A DNA stretch of 64,000 bases from Planctomycetota bacterium (GTDB lineage Bacteria > Planctomycetota > Planctomycetia > Pirellulales > UBA1268). The notes below the pieces were generated by a model. It saw nothing but the letters and a program-made list of their open reading frames with translations, made no database searches and had not been told where the DNA came from. Position numbers and translations under genes: made by a program. The DNA lies in assembly GCA_003669585.1 (NCBI GenBank), contig QWOQ01000005.1, forward strand, positions 202,502-266,501. The letters are read 5' to 3'. This document shows positions 8,700-17,467 of this stretch, in pieces; position 1 is the first letter of the stretch, and each line of letters starts with the position of its first letter.

Positions 8700-9491
8700 A
8701 TGAGTGGGGAGCCAATTCGAGTCAGTCGTCAATTGCTTTCAAAAGCGAGGGCTTGCGTAAGTGATATCGCAAGTCTTTCTCAAAAGATCCCATTCTTTCC
8801 AGTGGAACGAGTCATGGATCTAGGACCGGTTGCATTCGCTCGTGTCAGTGCATCGAGTCGAATCGGATGGGCTGCAATTTTTTTAAAGGCCTATGCGCTG
8901 GTCGCTCGACGCCACCCAGTACTTCGATCTTGGTACGTTTCTGGATTTATGTCACACGTGGCAACGTGCTCTGCAAGTGTCGCAACACTCGCAGTTAATC
9001 GGATGGAAAATGGAGAGGATCGTTTGTGGTTTGCTCGTCTGGAACAGCCGGATCAGAAAAGTCTTCTTGAGATTCAGGCATTTGTTACGCAGTGTACAAC
9101 TCGTCCGACCGAGGAATTGTTCAAGCGTCAGCTCCAACTCGAGATGCTTCCGAGAATGCTTCGGAGATTTATTTTGCGATGGAATATGAACTCTTTTTCA
9201 GAAAAGCGAGCTACTCGGATTGGCACATTCAGTCTTTCGACACTTGCTGGATTCAATGCGACGAATCGACTTCATCCCACAATCTGCACGACAAGCCTCT
9301 CCTATGCTCCCCTTGATAGCGACAAGCGTTGTATTGTGACCCTGCTTGCGGACCATAGAATTCTTGACGGCGTTCTGTCTGCCAGAGTGCTTCAAGAACT
9401 TGAGGAAATCCTTTGCAGGGATGTCGTTGGCGAACTTCAGTGTTTGTCTCCCGAAGGGGATAACACTTCAACGATTAGGGAGTCTCCATAA
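8700..9491 (+). CDS. Stand-alone 2-oxoacid dehydrogenase E2-like acyltransferase
   Basis: The 263 residues resemble the catalytic domain of dihydrolipoamide acyltransferases (a CoA-dependent acyltransferase fold). The motif LADHRILDGVLSARVL near the C-terminus matches the E2 active site HxxxDG. There is no lipoyl domain and no E1/E3 gene nearby, so it does not look like part of a pyruvate dehydrogenase complex. A related free-standing bacterial family with FGTFGVS...LHPLSPLTTTLNYG motifs is suggested by RIGTFSLSTLAG and LHPTICTTSLSY. The start at 8700 fits the family N-terminus (GEPIRVSRQLL); the frame is open back to 8517. The stop overlaps tsaE (opposite strand) by 17 bp. Substrate unknown. 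Confidence 0.65.
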   Translation: MSGEPIRVSRQLLSKARACVSDIASLSQKIPFFPVERVMDLGPVAFARVSASSRIGWAAIFLKAYALVARRHPVLRSWYVSGFMSHVATCSASVATLAVNRMENGEDRLWFARLEQPDQKSLLEIQAFVTQCTTRPTEELFKRQLQLEMLPRMLRRFILRWNMNSFSEKRATRIGTFSLSTLAGFNATNRLHPTICTTSLSYAPLDSDKRCIVTLLADHRILDGVLSARVLQELEEILCRDVVGELQCLSPEGDNTSTIRESP

Positions 9492-9984
9492 ATCGACCGT
9501 CGTGCGTGGCGATGAGCAGTGCATCAATTGCTCCATCGAATCGTGATGACTCTGAGAAGAGAGTAATCCTTCGAGAGGTTTCTCCGGTCACCTCGATCAA
9601 GACCGTGAGCCGATCATCTGGCAGCGCCACAGCAATACGACTCGGCCACTCCACGATTACCCAGCCGCACTGAGAAATGATCTCATCCCATCCGAGTTGC
9701 TCGAGATCTTCTACGCCAGAGAGTCGAAAAGCGTCGATATGAGTGAGCTGTGTTGGCCCTTGGTGAATGTGAATCAATCCAAATGTGGGACTCACGATTT
9801 CATTGGAAGGGATCCCGATAGCTGCTCCGAGGAACTTTGTGAATGTTGTCTTTCCAGCCCCCAAATCTCCTTCGAGGGCGATCATTGCGTGCGACGGAAG
9901 CGCAGATGCAAGAATCCTTGCAATGCGTTCAAGATCGATTTGTTTTGTGATAGAGACGGTGACCGAGGAGCCCATGAACGACAT
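9475..9984 (-). CDS. tsaE: tRNA threonylcarbamoyladenosine biosynthesis ATPase TsaE
   Basis: TsaE is the ATPase that supports TsaB/TsaD in making the t6A modification at position 37 of ANN-decoding tRNAs. The Walker A motif GDLGAGKTTFTK, the SPTF switch region and HIDAFRL are all visible in a 169-residue protein of normal length. A second Met at residue 4 is an alternative start. It is convergent with the E2-like gene and lies 31 bp downstream of thiL on the same strand, so it is probably co-transcribed with thiL and the htrA gene. Confidence 0.92.
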   Translation of the reverse strand: MSFMGSSVTVSITKQIDLERIARILASALPSHAMIALEGDLGAGKTTFTKFLGAAIGIPSNEIVSPTFGLIHIHQGPTQLTHIDAFRLSGVEDLEQLGWDEIISQCGWVIVEWPSRIAVALPDDRLTVLIEVTGETSRRITLFSESSRFDGAIDALLIATHDGRFMETP

Positions 9985-10015
9985 TGCTCTGTGAAGAATG
10001 AAGGAATAAGATTTT

Positions 10016-11011
10016 TTAATCGCAGCTTTTTTTCAGTGAACAATTACTTGTAAAGAGATGTTGATAACCGCGCGGCTCGAGTTGTCTCATATCACCGTTT
10101 GGTAAAACGCAAACGATTCCAGGAGTTGCTGTCACCGTTCCAATGACACTCAGCGGTGTTTCTGGAAACAAATGTTTAAACTCATTGATCAAGTCTGAAG
10201 CGACTTGTGGATCGAGTGCGAGAATGAGTTCAAAGTCTTCACCGTCACCAAACGCGTGTTCCAGTGGCGTTTGGCCGCTGCCTTGTTGAGCATAGATTCT
10301 GGCATCCTCATGGATTGGGATTCGATCGCACTCTAGACGAGCGCCTGTATTACTAGCGGACATCATGCGAAAGAGATCGAGCGAGAGTCCGTCACTCGAA
10401 TCAATTGCTGCATGAATCTCCCATCTAGCCGTCATTGCGAGCGCTTCGTTACAGCGAGGCAGAAAACAAAGATGCCTTCCCAGAATACTGCCACCGAAGG
10501 CGCCTGTTACAAGGATCACATCACCGGGAACTGCGCCGTCTCGACGCCACGCCTTGCCCGGTTCGACGCTCCCGATGGCAGTCACGCTCACGACGAGTAG
10601 ATTGTCCCAAGAATTAGTGTCGCCACCGGCAATCGCTATATTAAATTGTTTTGCCAGCGGCAACATACCCTCGAGCATTTCATCGCCGATTGTTCTCCCA
10701 TGTTTTATTGGCAGAGCGACCGCCACGACTGCCACCTCGGGACGCGCGCCCATCGCGGCCAGATCGCTCAGATTGACTGCAAGAGCTTTGTACCCAACAG
10801 CTTTTGGATCTGTTGCTGGAAATGGAAGAAAATCTGTTCCTTCCATCAGCATGTCGACTGTGATCACCGTCCGCCTCATCGCCGGAGGCCGCACCACTGC
10901 CGCATCATCTCCAGCAGGAACCTCGAGCCTGATATCCGGTGGAAGTGAGGAAATCAGTTTGGCGACAAATGATGATTCCACAGTCAAAAAACTCCGGGAG
11001 GATTCGAACAT
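10016..11011 (-). CDS. thiL: Thiamine-monophosphate kinase ThiL
   Basis: ThiL phosphorylates thiamine monophosphate to thiamine diphosphate, the last step of the pathway. The PurM-like fold motifs are present: GDDAAVV, the VDMLMEGTDF metal/ATP segment, LAVNLSDLAAMGARP, GGDTNSW, DSSDGLSLDL and the late GDGEDFEL. The ATG at 11011 is used because GAGG lies 5 bases upstream and it avoids overlap with the upstream htrA gene; this gives 331 aa, the usual length. The protein ends with a short basic Cys-containing tail. No TPP riboswitch-like element is evident upstream. Confidence 0.93.
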   Translation of the reverse strand: MFESSRSFLTVESSFVAKLISSLPPDIRLEVPAGDDAAVVRPPAMRRTVITVDMLMEGTDFLPFPATDPKAVGYKALAVNLSDLAAMGARPEVAVVAVALPIKHGRTIGDEMLEGMLPLAKQFNIAIAGGDTNSWDNLLVVSVTAIGSVEPGKAWRRDGAVPGDVILVTGAFGGSILGRHLCFLPRCNEALAMTARWEIHAAIDSSDGLSLDLFRMMSASNTGARLECDRIPIHEDARIYAQQGSGQTPLEHAFGDGEDFELILALDPQVASDLINEFKHLFPETPLSVIGTVTATPGIVCVLPNGDMRQLEPRGYQHLFTSNCSLKKSCD

Positions 11012-11051
11012 GTCAGCCTCACATGGCTGGCACCCACGAACCGGTTGGAGT

Positions 11052-12413
11052 TTAACGCCGAATCGTGTCACGCGTGAGATGGCCAAAGAGGGTTTCCCGT
11101 CCTCTCAGCACATAAAACTTTAACGGTCCAATATTTTCTTCCTGTGACTTATCTAAGACAAACGTGACATTTTCAGGTGAGATCGTTTCCCAGACGTGCA
11201 GTCCGACTAAAATATCCCCTTTTCGAATTCCCTGATCGGCTGCAGGGCCATCGTCTCGAACTGCCTCAACCACAAGACCACCACGGTATCTTGACTGAAC
11301 TTTTTGGACTCGATCAGAAGAAACTGGAGAAAGTCTTACTCCAACTTCTTGCCAACAGCGATCCTCAAGCGTTATTTTTTCTGTTCCGAGGTCTGCCAGA
11401 TATAGATCTATCTGTTCTTCACCGCTCCCTCGTGCCACTGTGAGTGGAATCGATGTTTCCACGTTGAGTCCCAAGAGCGATCGTTCAATATCGAGTTGGT
11501 TGCTTACTTCATACGCACCGATTCGAAGAATCACATCTCCAGCTTTCACACCAATAGCTTCCGCGGGACTTTTTTTCTGCACGGATTCAACAATGGCGCC
11601 ACGAGGATTTGAATGATCTCCCTTGCGAGCTACGATCCCGTGCCACGTTTTATCAACTCTTTCCACCGAGAGAAGTTCAGAGACGACCTGAAGAACTCGG
11701 TCGACTGGAATAGCGAATCCAATTCCTTGTGCGCCTGCTCGCATCGCAACGTTTATTCCAATCATTTCTCCATCTACGTTCAGCAATGGTCCGCCTGAAT
11801 TCCCTGGATTAATACTTGCATCGGTCTGGATGAGATCGTCGTATCGCTGTGTTCGACTAACTTCCACGGCACGGTGGAGCGCTGAAATGATGCCTCGTGT
11901 CACGGTGTGCTCGTAACCATATGCATTCCCAAGGGCAAGAACAGTCTCGCCAATCAAAAGATCATCAGAGGTTCCTATGGAAATTTGTGGAAGAGGATCA
12001 CGAACATCGACCTTGATAATTGCGAGGTCGGTTCTTGGATCGTGCGATGACAGTGTGGCAACGGTTGTTTTTCCGGATGCAAGTGTCACCTCGATCCTGC
12101 GAACACCTTCGACGACATGGTAATTGGTGACAATGTAGCCCCTCGAATCAATTACGACACCAGTGCCCATTCCGTTGACTCGCCGCAGTTCACTCGAGTC
12201 ATGCTTGTCATTTTCTGCGACCATTTTCTGACCGTGAATATTAACAACTGCATCTCTTTGGGATTCAATGGCCCTCACAATCGCGGTTCGGCGTGACTCG
12301 CCTGCGATGTTTTGTGAAAAGGGCGTTGCTACGATCGCAGCAAATAGGAACACTTGAATTCCATGATGACTCAAGGTCGTAAGCAGGCTGCGGTAGTCGG
12401 TGTTGCGAGTCAT
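11052..12413 (-). CDS. HtrA/DegP-type serine protease with two PDZ domains
   Basis: A 453-residue exported S1C protease. After a signal segment (QVFLFAAIVATPFSQNIAG) the trypsin-like domain carries the triad His in NYHVVEG, Asp in DPRTDLAIIKV and Ser in GNSGGPLLN. Two PDZ-like regions follow: one around VESVQKKSPAEAIGVKAGDVILRIG and a second around VEAVRDDGPAADQGIRKGDILVG. HtrA enzymes degrade or refold damaged envelope proteins. The start at 12413 is chosen for the signal peptide; the frame is open to 12647. It leads a minus-strand row with thiL and tsaE. A second, one-PDZ HtrA gene lies about 4 kb away on the other strand. Confidence 0.88.
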   Translation of the reverse strand: MTRNTDYRSLLTTLSHHGIQVFLFAAIVATPFSQNIAGESRRTAIVRAIESQRDAVVNIHGQKMVAENDKHDSSELRRVNGMGTGVVIDSRGYIVTNYHVVEGVRRIEVTLASGKTTVATLSSHDPRTDLAIIKVDVRDPLPQISIGTSDDLLIGETVLALGNAYGYEHTVTRGIISALHRAVEVSRTQRYDDLIQTDASINPGNSGGPLLNVDGEMIGINVAMRAGAQGIGFAIPVDRVLQVVSELLSVERVDKTWHGIVARKGDHSNPRGAIVESVQKKSPAEAIGVKAGDVILRIGAYEVSNQLDIERSLLGLNVETSIPLTVARGSGEEQIDLYLADLGTEKITLEDRCWQEVGVRLSPVSSDRVQKVQSRYRGGLVVEAVRDDGPAADQGIRKGDILVGLHVWETISPENVTFVLDKSQEENIGPLKFYVLRGRETLFGHLTRDTIRR

Positions 12414-12697
12414 AGTGGTCCGAGAGAATTCCAAAAAGGAGCCTGAACGATACAGGTCTTGCAACACGTAACGAACGATGGTTGAACATCGAATGCGGAC
12501 GAAACGGGCCATCGTTCGATTGTCTCTCGTCGATGGACAGTTTCCCTGATCTTGGGAATCGGACCATCCGTAAGGCGCATTCAATGCATCGACTTGCACT
12601 CGGCATAGACTGCCCAGATAGCGTCTCTGTCGGTCATTGAACCCCAATTGTGCTGAGGTTGCGGCAGGTCCGGGAAAAAATGACCTCAGACGTATTT

Positions 12698-13969
12698 TTA
12701 TTCACGGTCGCTTTTGCGGCGATCTTCTATGAACCAAGGCAAAATCTGAAGTGCTAAAAACATGCCGAGAATCGATAATACAAATTGTGGCCAGATACCA
12801 GCGATCCATTCAGCCCATTCCCATCCCGCCTCGCGAGCGATCGCGCCAAGAAGCGTGGCGACAAAAAGTACACCGAGGACAATCAGAACCAATCCACATC
12901 CAAGAGAGGCCATTGTTCCCTTAAACGTCCCTATTTCAGAAAATTCCTCTCGATGAAGTTCAATCGATCTGTTTCGATCGAGACTTCGCGGAACCGTTTC
13001 AGCAAGTTCAATTGCTCGACAGGCATCGCTCCACGTTGCAGGCGATAACGAGTCGTCCAGATTCAGTGAAATCTTCGTATGCGGATGGAGATCAGAATTC
13101 TTGAGAATCTGCAAAATTGCGGCCCCGCTATCAAAATCCAAGGATTGCAGAATCGATTGATTGTTTGGACTTGTTGAGTCGGGAGATGACATTCGCCATG
13201 TTCCGATCGCATGACGAGAACTCGGAATATCGATGGTACAGATACCACGCTGGAATGTGACTCGAATCGTGGCGGAAAAAGTCGTATTTTTAATTTGCTG
13301 GTCCGCAAACTCAAGTCCTTGTATCTGCCAGCGGGCTGTTACGTGTGCAGCTCCTGTAAATTGTACGGCAAGCGTAGACCAAGCCTTTGTCGGATCAGCA
13401 TCGCCAAACGTAGAGAGTCGAGCCGGATCTCCGGCGAGTGCCCGAATTAAATCGACGTCTCGTGCGAGGTGCCGCAGCACCGAATCTTTTGATCGAGATT
13501 CCGAACGTCGTTCGATCGAAAGTCCTTCAATGTCGCCAAGTGGACTCACTCCAGCGAGTGACGCTTCCATCTGCTGTTGCAGTATTCGTAAAAATGGATG
13601 AAGTCGATCACTCAGGCAAGGAATAATTCGAGACTTACTATCTTGGCGGATCATGTCGAGTTCGTAGCACCAGAGCATCGAGAGTTCGACTGGGTGGGAT
13701 ACAATCAAATGCCTTCCCGCCTGTACAAGTTTTCGGACTCCCTCAGCTCGAACATCACTCCAGCCACGGGCTCCCACAAGGACGGCATCACATCGATGTT
13801 CGTCAAGAAGGGCCTCCCAGTCTGAATCGACGGGAACCCCTTTGAACATTTCATCGTTGTGCGAGTTTCCTTCAACATCGCAGACAAGTGAAATCGTATC
13901 GCCAGCGCGATGAGCCGCAGCCACAACGGCCGCGATCGATCGGTCGATACCGAGTACCCCGAGTTTCAT
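12698..13969 (-). CDS. Gfo/Idh/MocA-like protein with C-terminal membrane anchor
   Basis: A 423-residue protein. The N-terminal half is a Rossmann-like domain starting KLGVLGIDRSIAAVV, followed by a Gfo/Idh/MocA-type alpha/beta region (HLARDVDLIRAL, VTARWQIQG). The glycine pattern is GxxGxxRS rather than the standard GxGxxG, and the usual EKP motif is replaced by SHPVELS, so NAD(P) binding and catalysis are uncertain. The last 80 residues hold two transmembrane segments (MASLGCGLVLIVLGVLFVATLL and WPQFVLSILGMFLALQILPWF), which would tether it to the inner membrane. The ATG at 13969 is preferred over a GTG nine bases earlier. Its substrate is unknown. Confidence 0.7.
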   Translation of the reverse strand: MKLGVLGIDRSIAAVVAAAHRAGDTISLVCDVEGNSHNDEMFKGVPVDSDWEALLDEHRCDAVLVGARGWSDVRAEGVRKLVQAGRHLIVSHPVELSMLWCYELDMIRQDSKSRIIPCLSDRLHPFLRILQQQMEASLAGVSPLGDIEGLSIERRSESRSKDSVLRHLARDVDLIRALAGDPARLSTFGDADPTKAWSTLAVQFTGAAHVTARWQIQGLEFADQQIKNTTFSATIRVTFQRGICTIDIPSSRHAIGTWRMSSPDSTSPNNQSILQSLDFDSGAAILQILKNSDLHPHTKISLNLDDSLSPATWSDACRAIELAETVPRSLDRNRSIELHREEFSEIGTFKGTMASLGCGLVLIVLGVLFVATLLGAIAREAGWEWAEWIAGIWPQFVLSILGMFLALQILPWFIEDRRKSDRE

Positions 13970-14128
13970 GCTTCGCACATTTCAAAAAAATTGGATAGTG
14001 TGTTGTTGGAACGCTGTATCATTGCGTGGAAGAGACTCGTGGTGAAGCCTTGACCGTTCTCTCGACCATCGTATCGTGATGCTGTTTGAAACGTAGAGGA
14101 TCGAACATAAATACAGGGGTTTTGTGTG

Positions 14129-15460
14129 ATGCGTGCAGCTGTTCTTGCGGTTGGAGATGAACTTACAACAGGTCAGCGGATCGATACCAACAGCGCATGG
14201 TTGTCCTGTGAATTATGCTCTCTTGGGGTTCAAACATCGATTCACATAACTGCTCCTGACACCATTGAGGACGGCATAGAAGCACTTCACTTCGCAGCTC
14301 TATCGGCAGATATTGTAATTATATCAGGTGGACTCGGACCGACTGCCGACGATCTCACTCGAGAAGTACTCGCTGGGGTATCTGGAAAACCACTTGAGTT
14401 GCGACCAGATGTACTTCAGGAAATCTCATCAAGGTTTGCACAGCGGAGTATTGTGATGCCGGAGAGCAACCGCCTGCAGGCGATGTTCCCAATCGGATCG
14501 ACATCGATACCCAATCCACACGGAACAGCTCCCGGAATCGACATTCTCCTGTCTCAGGGTAGGACCGATGGTACACAGTGTCGGTGTTTTGCGTTGCCGG
14601 GTGTACCTTCAGAAATGAAAGAGATGTGGAATCAGACCGTTGCTCCAGCGATCCAACAGCTGATGCCGGAAGTGAATGTCGTCATGCACCGTCGTATCAA
14701 ATGCTTTGGTGCAGGTGAAAGCGCGGTTGAAGAAATGCTTCCCGACCTTATTCGTCGGGGTCGCGATCCGCTCGTAGGCATTACCGTCCACGAGGCAACA
14801 ATCACTCTCCGCATTACGGCTCATGCACCGACTGCTGAAGCATGTCGGGAAAAACATGGCCCCACGGAGGCTTTGATTCGCAAATCTCTTGGTCATCTCG
14901 TATACGGAGTCGAGGACGACGAACTTGCAGATGCGATTGATACGATCCTGATGGAACGCGGAATGACGCTTTCGGTTGTAGAAATAGGTACGCGAGGTAC
15001 TGTCAGTTCGATGCTTTCAGATAAAAATACCCATGGAAGATTTGTGGGAGGAGTCGTTCTTCCAGAAGCATCCAGATCGAACGTGACCACTCAAAGAGAC
15101 AATGCTTGTGATTCCGATGATCGTGTCAACAGCTATAGTGCGAGCAGTTTTCTTTCACAGCAGGCGCAACAATTGCTCAAGGCTACTGCTACGCCAGAAA
15201 CAATTTGCACGCTGGCTCAGCAGACTCTCAACACATTTGGTTCGACATTGGCACTTGTGACAGGGCCGATTGTGCATTCTGAAGATATTGCAGGTGGAAA
15301 CAAATCTTGCATGTGCATCTGTTTGGCCCATACGTCAGGAGTCGTGCAAGGAGAACATGTCTTCGGTGGTGTGGGCAACGTGCGATTGGTCCGTGCTGCA
15401 AAATCCGCCATGAATATGGTGAGGCTTTTTCTCCTCTCCACCGGTTCAAATATGGGGTAA
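14129..15460 (+). CDS. cinA: CinA-family protein with degenerate amidase domain
   Basis: The N-terminal molybdopterin-binding-like (COG1058) domain is intact: GDELTTGQRIDTNS, SGGLGPTADDLTREVL, NPHGTAPG and LPGVPSEMKEMW. In CinA this domain hydrolyses ADP-ribose and NMN-type dinucleotides. The C-terminal domain aligns with the NMN amidase PncC but lacks its active site: AESCTGG reads VEIGTRG, the YSNEAK Lys region reads PEASR, and SGIAGPxGG reads TGPIVHSED. It is therefore probably a one-activity or regulatory protein. A GTG directly before the ATG could also serve as start. It is monocistronic, with no competence genes near. Confidence 0.85.
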   Translation: MRAAVLAVGDELTTGQRIDTNSAWLSCELCSLGVQTSIHITAPDTIEDGIEALHFAALSADIVIISGGLGPTADDLTREVLAGVSGKPLELRPDVLQEISSRFAQRSIVMPESNRLQAMFPIGSTSIPNPHGTAPGIDILLSQGRTDGTQCRCFALPGVPSEMKEMWNQTVAPAIQQLMPEVNVVMHRRIKCFGAGESAVEEMLPDLIRRGRDPLVGITVHEATITLRITAHAPTAEACREKHGPTEALIRKSLGHLVYGVEDDELADAIDTILMERGMTLSVVEIGTRGTVSSMLSDKNTHGRFVGGVVLPEASRSNVTTQRDNACDSDDRVNSYSASSFLSQQAQQLLKATATPETICTLAQQTLNTFGSTLALVTGPIVHSEDIAGGNKSCMCICLAHTSGVVQGEHVFGGVGNVRLVRAAKSAMNMVRLFLLSTGSNMG

Positions 15461-15519
15461 AAACATGTTTAGGTTTCGTTTCGCAACAGTTTACGAAGAC
15501 CTCTGCGCAATGATATTGT

Positions 15520-16185
15520 TTAGGGTGTGGGCCAGCAGTGGGGATTGGTGAGGGCTTTTGTGAGATGAGACATAAAGTCATGTCGTGAAATTTCGATCGC
15601 ACCAAATTGAGAAAGATGTTGTGAAAATATCTGTATATCGAAAAGAGTGCAGCCTGAACCGATCAGGCGTTGGACGATGCTCACAAGAGCAACCTTTGAG
15701 GCATCTCGCTGATTTGAAAACATCGATTCACCTGCGAACATAGACCCTAAACAAACCCCATACAGTCCACCTGACAGAGCTCCATCCTTCCACACCTCAA
15801 CACTGTGGGCATACCCTTGTTCGTGCAAAGCCCGATAGGCATCGATGATCTCTGGAGTAATCCACGTGTTTTGTTTGCGGTCTCCTACGCTGGCGCATTG
15901 CTGCACAACATGTTCAAAGGCCTGGTCAAACGTGACGACAAATCGTCCTGAAGAGAGAGTGCGTGCGAGCCTTCGTGGCACGTGAAAATTGGCAAGAGTA
16001 AGGATCGCTCGAGGATCAGGAGACCACCAGGCCAAACCGTCTTTTCCGGAATCGACCGGCCATGGAAAAATCCCGTGCTCATAGGCATCGAGCAACCGTT
16101 CAACATTGAGGGCGCCCCCGAAGGCGACGAGTCCCTCGTGAGTCCAATGCCTTGAATCTGGAAAAGTAAGGGGTTTTACTCGCAG
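15520..16185 (-). CDS. aat: Leucyl/phenylalanyl-tRNA-protein transferase Aat, probable CTG start
   Basis: Aat transfers Leu or Phe from tRNA to N-terminal Arg/Lys, marking proteins for ClpS/ClpAP. The core AYEHGIFPW, WWSPDPRAIL, NTWITPEIIDAY, HSVEVW, GGLYGV and GSMFAGESMFS motifs are present. The first ATG/GTG/TTG in frame is a TTG at 16095, but homology clearly continues upstream (FPDSRHWTHEGLVAFGGALNVERLL matches the family N-terminus). Between the stop at 16209 and 16095 there is no standard start; a CTG at 16185, preceded by AAGGA at 7 bases, is the best candidate and gives 221 aa. Identity is sure; the start is inferred. Confidence 0.85.
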   Translation of the reverse strand: MRVKPLTFPDSRHWTHEGLVAFGGALNVERLLDAYEHGIFPWPVDSGKDGLAWWSPDPRAILTLANFHVPRRLARTLSSGRFVVTFDQAFEHVVQQCASVGDRKQNTWITPEIIDAYRALHEQGYAHSVEVWKDGALSGGLYGVCLGSMFAGESMFSNQRDASKVALVSIVQRLIGSGCTLFDIQIFSQHLSQFGAIEISRHDFMSHLTKALTNPHCWPTP

Positions 16186-16250
16186 AGGCCATTCCTTTCG
16201 CCACGTTTAGAGAGGTCTCATAGAAAAGAAATCCGTGATCTATCGTGTAG

Positions 16251-16302
16251 CATATTTACATAGAAAATATGTTTTTGCGTGACACTGTTTTATTTTAAAA
16301 TA
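16251..16302. promoter_or_regulatory. Two AT-rich palindromes upstream of htrA-type gene
   Basis: Between the divergent aat and htrA-type genes there is a 7-bp inverted repeat (CATATTT...AAATATG, 16251-16271, 7-nt loop) and a perfect 12-bp palindrome TATTTTAAAATA (16291-16302). They lie about 50 and 20 bp before the htrA-type ATG. They could be an operator plus the -10 region; nothing links them to a known regulator. Confidence 0.3.
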
Positions 16303-16321
16303 TTGAAAAGAGAATGCACGT

Positions 16322-17464
16322 ATGCAATACGACCGACCTGTTTCCCCGCTTGAAGGTGCGCGAGGTCGAACCCTTATTCTCGTAGCAATGTTTGTGTTCC
16401 TTATCGGACTCATTGCACTGCCTTCGTTCATTGGACGAATACAATACGCGAAGACGAAGGCAGAACTCACTGCCATCAGTGATTCTGCTGCCAATGCTGA
16501 GCTGGCTACGGTGGGCAAACTTTTCACATCGCTCGCACGCCTCATCGGCCCTGCAGTCGTAAACGTATCATCTAAACGCACGGTGCTCTTTGTTGCCGAT
16601 GAGATTGGATCGCTGCGTGGCACAACGATGAAAGGGGGAACCGATGAGTCGATTGGCTCTGGTGTTCTTGTCGATTCAAGTGGCATCATCGTGACCAATT
16701 ACCACGTTGTTTCACAGGTCGACTCGATTGAAGTCAAGCTGGCTGATGGACGAAGGTTTGACGCGCAGTTGCTTGGAGCTGATGCCGCAACGGATCTGGC
16801 CGTTCTCAAAATTGATGCAATGAATCTACCTGTTGCTCAATGGGGTGACAGCAACACGGTGGAGGCTGGTGAGATGGTGTGGGCCATCGGCAACCCATTT
16901 GGACTCGATCGCACGATTACGTATGGCATCGTAAGCGCGATCGGCAGGCGAGGTATTACGGAAGATCCCTTTCAAGAATTTCTTCAAACGGACGCTTCTA
17001 TTAATCCTGGAAACTCTGGTGGTCCGCTCGTGGATGTGCACGGAGCAATCATGGGCATTACCACCGCGATTGTTGGGCAGGATTATCAGGGAATAGGCTT
17101 TGCCATCCCGAGTAATACTGCAAAAACGATTAGTGATGAGATTATTCTTCACGGCCATGTTGAGCGTGGTTATCTCGGCATGGCCCTTCGACAGTCAAAC
17201 GATAGCAAAAAGGGGATCAGTGGCGCAATGGTTTTTGCAGTCGATCCCAATTCTCCTTCCGCCGTGGCTGGCGTTCGTCCAGGCGATATCGTCATAGGAT
17301 TCAATGGAGAGCGTATTCCAGAGCCAACAAAACTCGTTCTTCTCCTCACAAGAGCATCCATTGGAGGTGTTTCATCACTTCAGATTCTGCGAGATGACGA
17401 AGAACAAACACTTGAAGTGCGTATCGGAAGGCGTCCGTTTGAGCGGCGTCGAGCCTTGCCATAA
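16322..17464 (+). CDS. Membrane-anchored DegS-like serine protease with one PDZ domain
   Basis: A 380-residue S1C protease. One transmembrane segment (residues about 18-38, LILVAMFVFLIGLIALPSFIG) anchors it, followed by a linker and a trypsin-like domain with His in NYHVVSQ, Asp in DAATDLAVLKI and Ser in GNSGGPLVD. A single PDZ domain (VFAVDPNSPSAVAGVRPGDIVIGFNG) ends the protein. The uncleaved anchor with one PDZ resembles DegS or Bacillus HtrA, which sense misfolded envelope proteins. Its stop is 3 bp from the stop of the convergent EssC-like gene. No sigma-E/RseA-type partner is visible nearby. Confidence 0.88.
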   Translation: MQYDRPVSPLEGARGRTLILVAMFVFLIGLIALPSFIGRIQYAKTKAELTAISDSAANAELATVGKLFTSLARLIGPAVVNVSSKRTVLFVADEIGSLRGTTMKGGTDESIGSGVLVDSSGIIVTNYHVVSQVDSIEVKLADGRRFDAQLLGADAATDLAVLKIDAMNLPVAQWGDSNTVEAGEMVWAIGNPFGLDRTITYGIVSAIGRRGITEDPFQEFLQTDASINPGNSGGPLVDVHGAIMGITTAIVGQDYQGIGFAIPSNTAKTISDEIILHGHVERGYLGMALRQSNDSKKGISGAMVFAVDPNSPSAVAGVRPGDIVIGFNGERIPEPTKLVLLLTRASIGGVSSLQILRDDEEQTLEVRIGRRPFERRRALP

Positions 17465-17467
17465 CGG

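Noticed and set aside
10554-11123. 189-codon open frame on the plus strand over thiL
   Set aside because: Antisense to clearly conserved ThiL motifs, with no ribosome site; a shadow frame.
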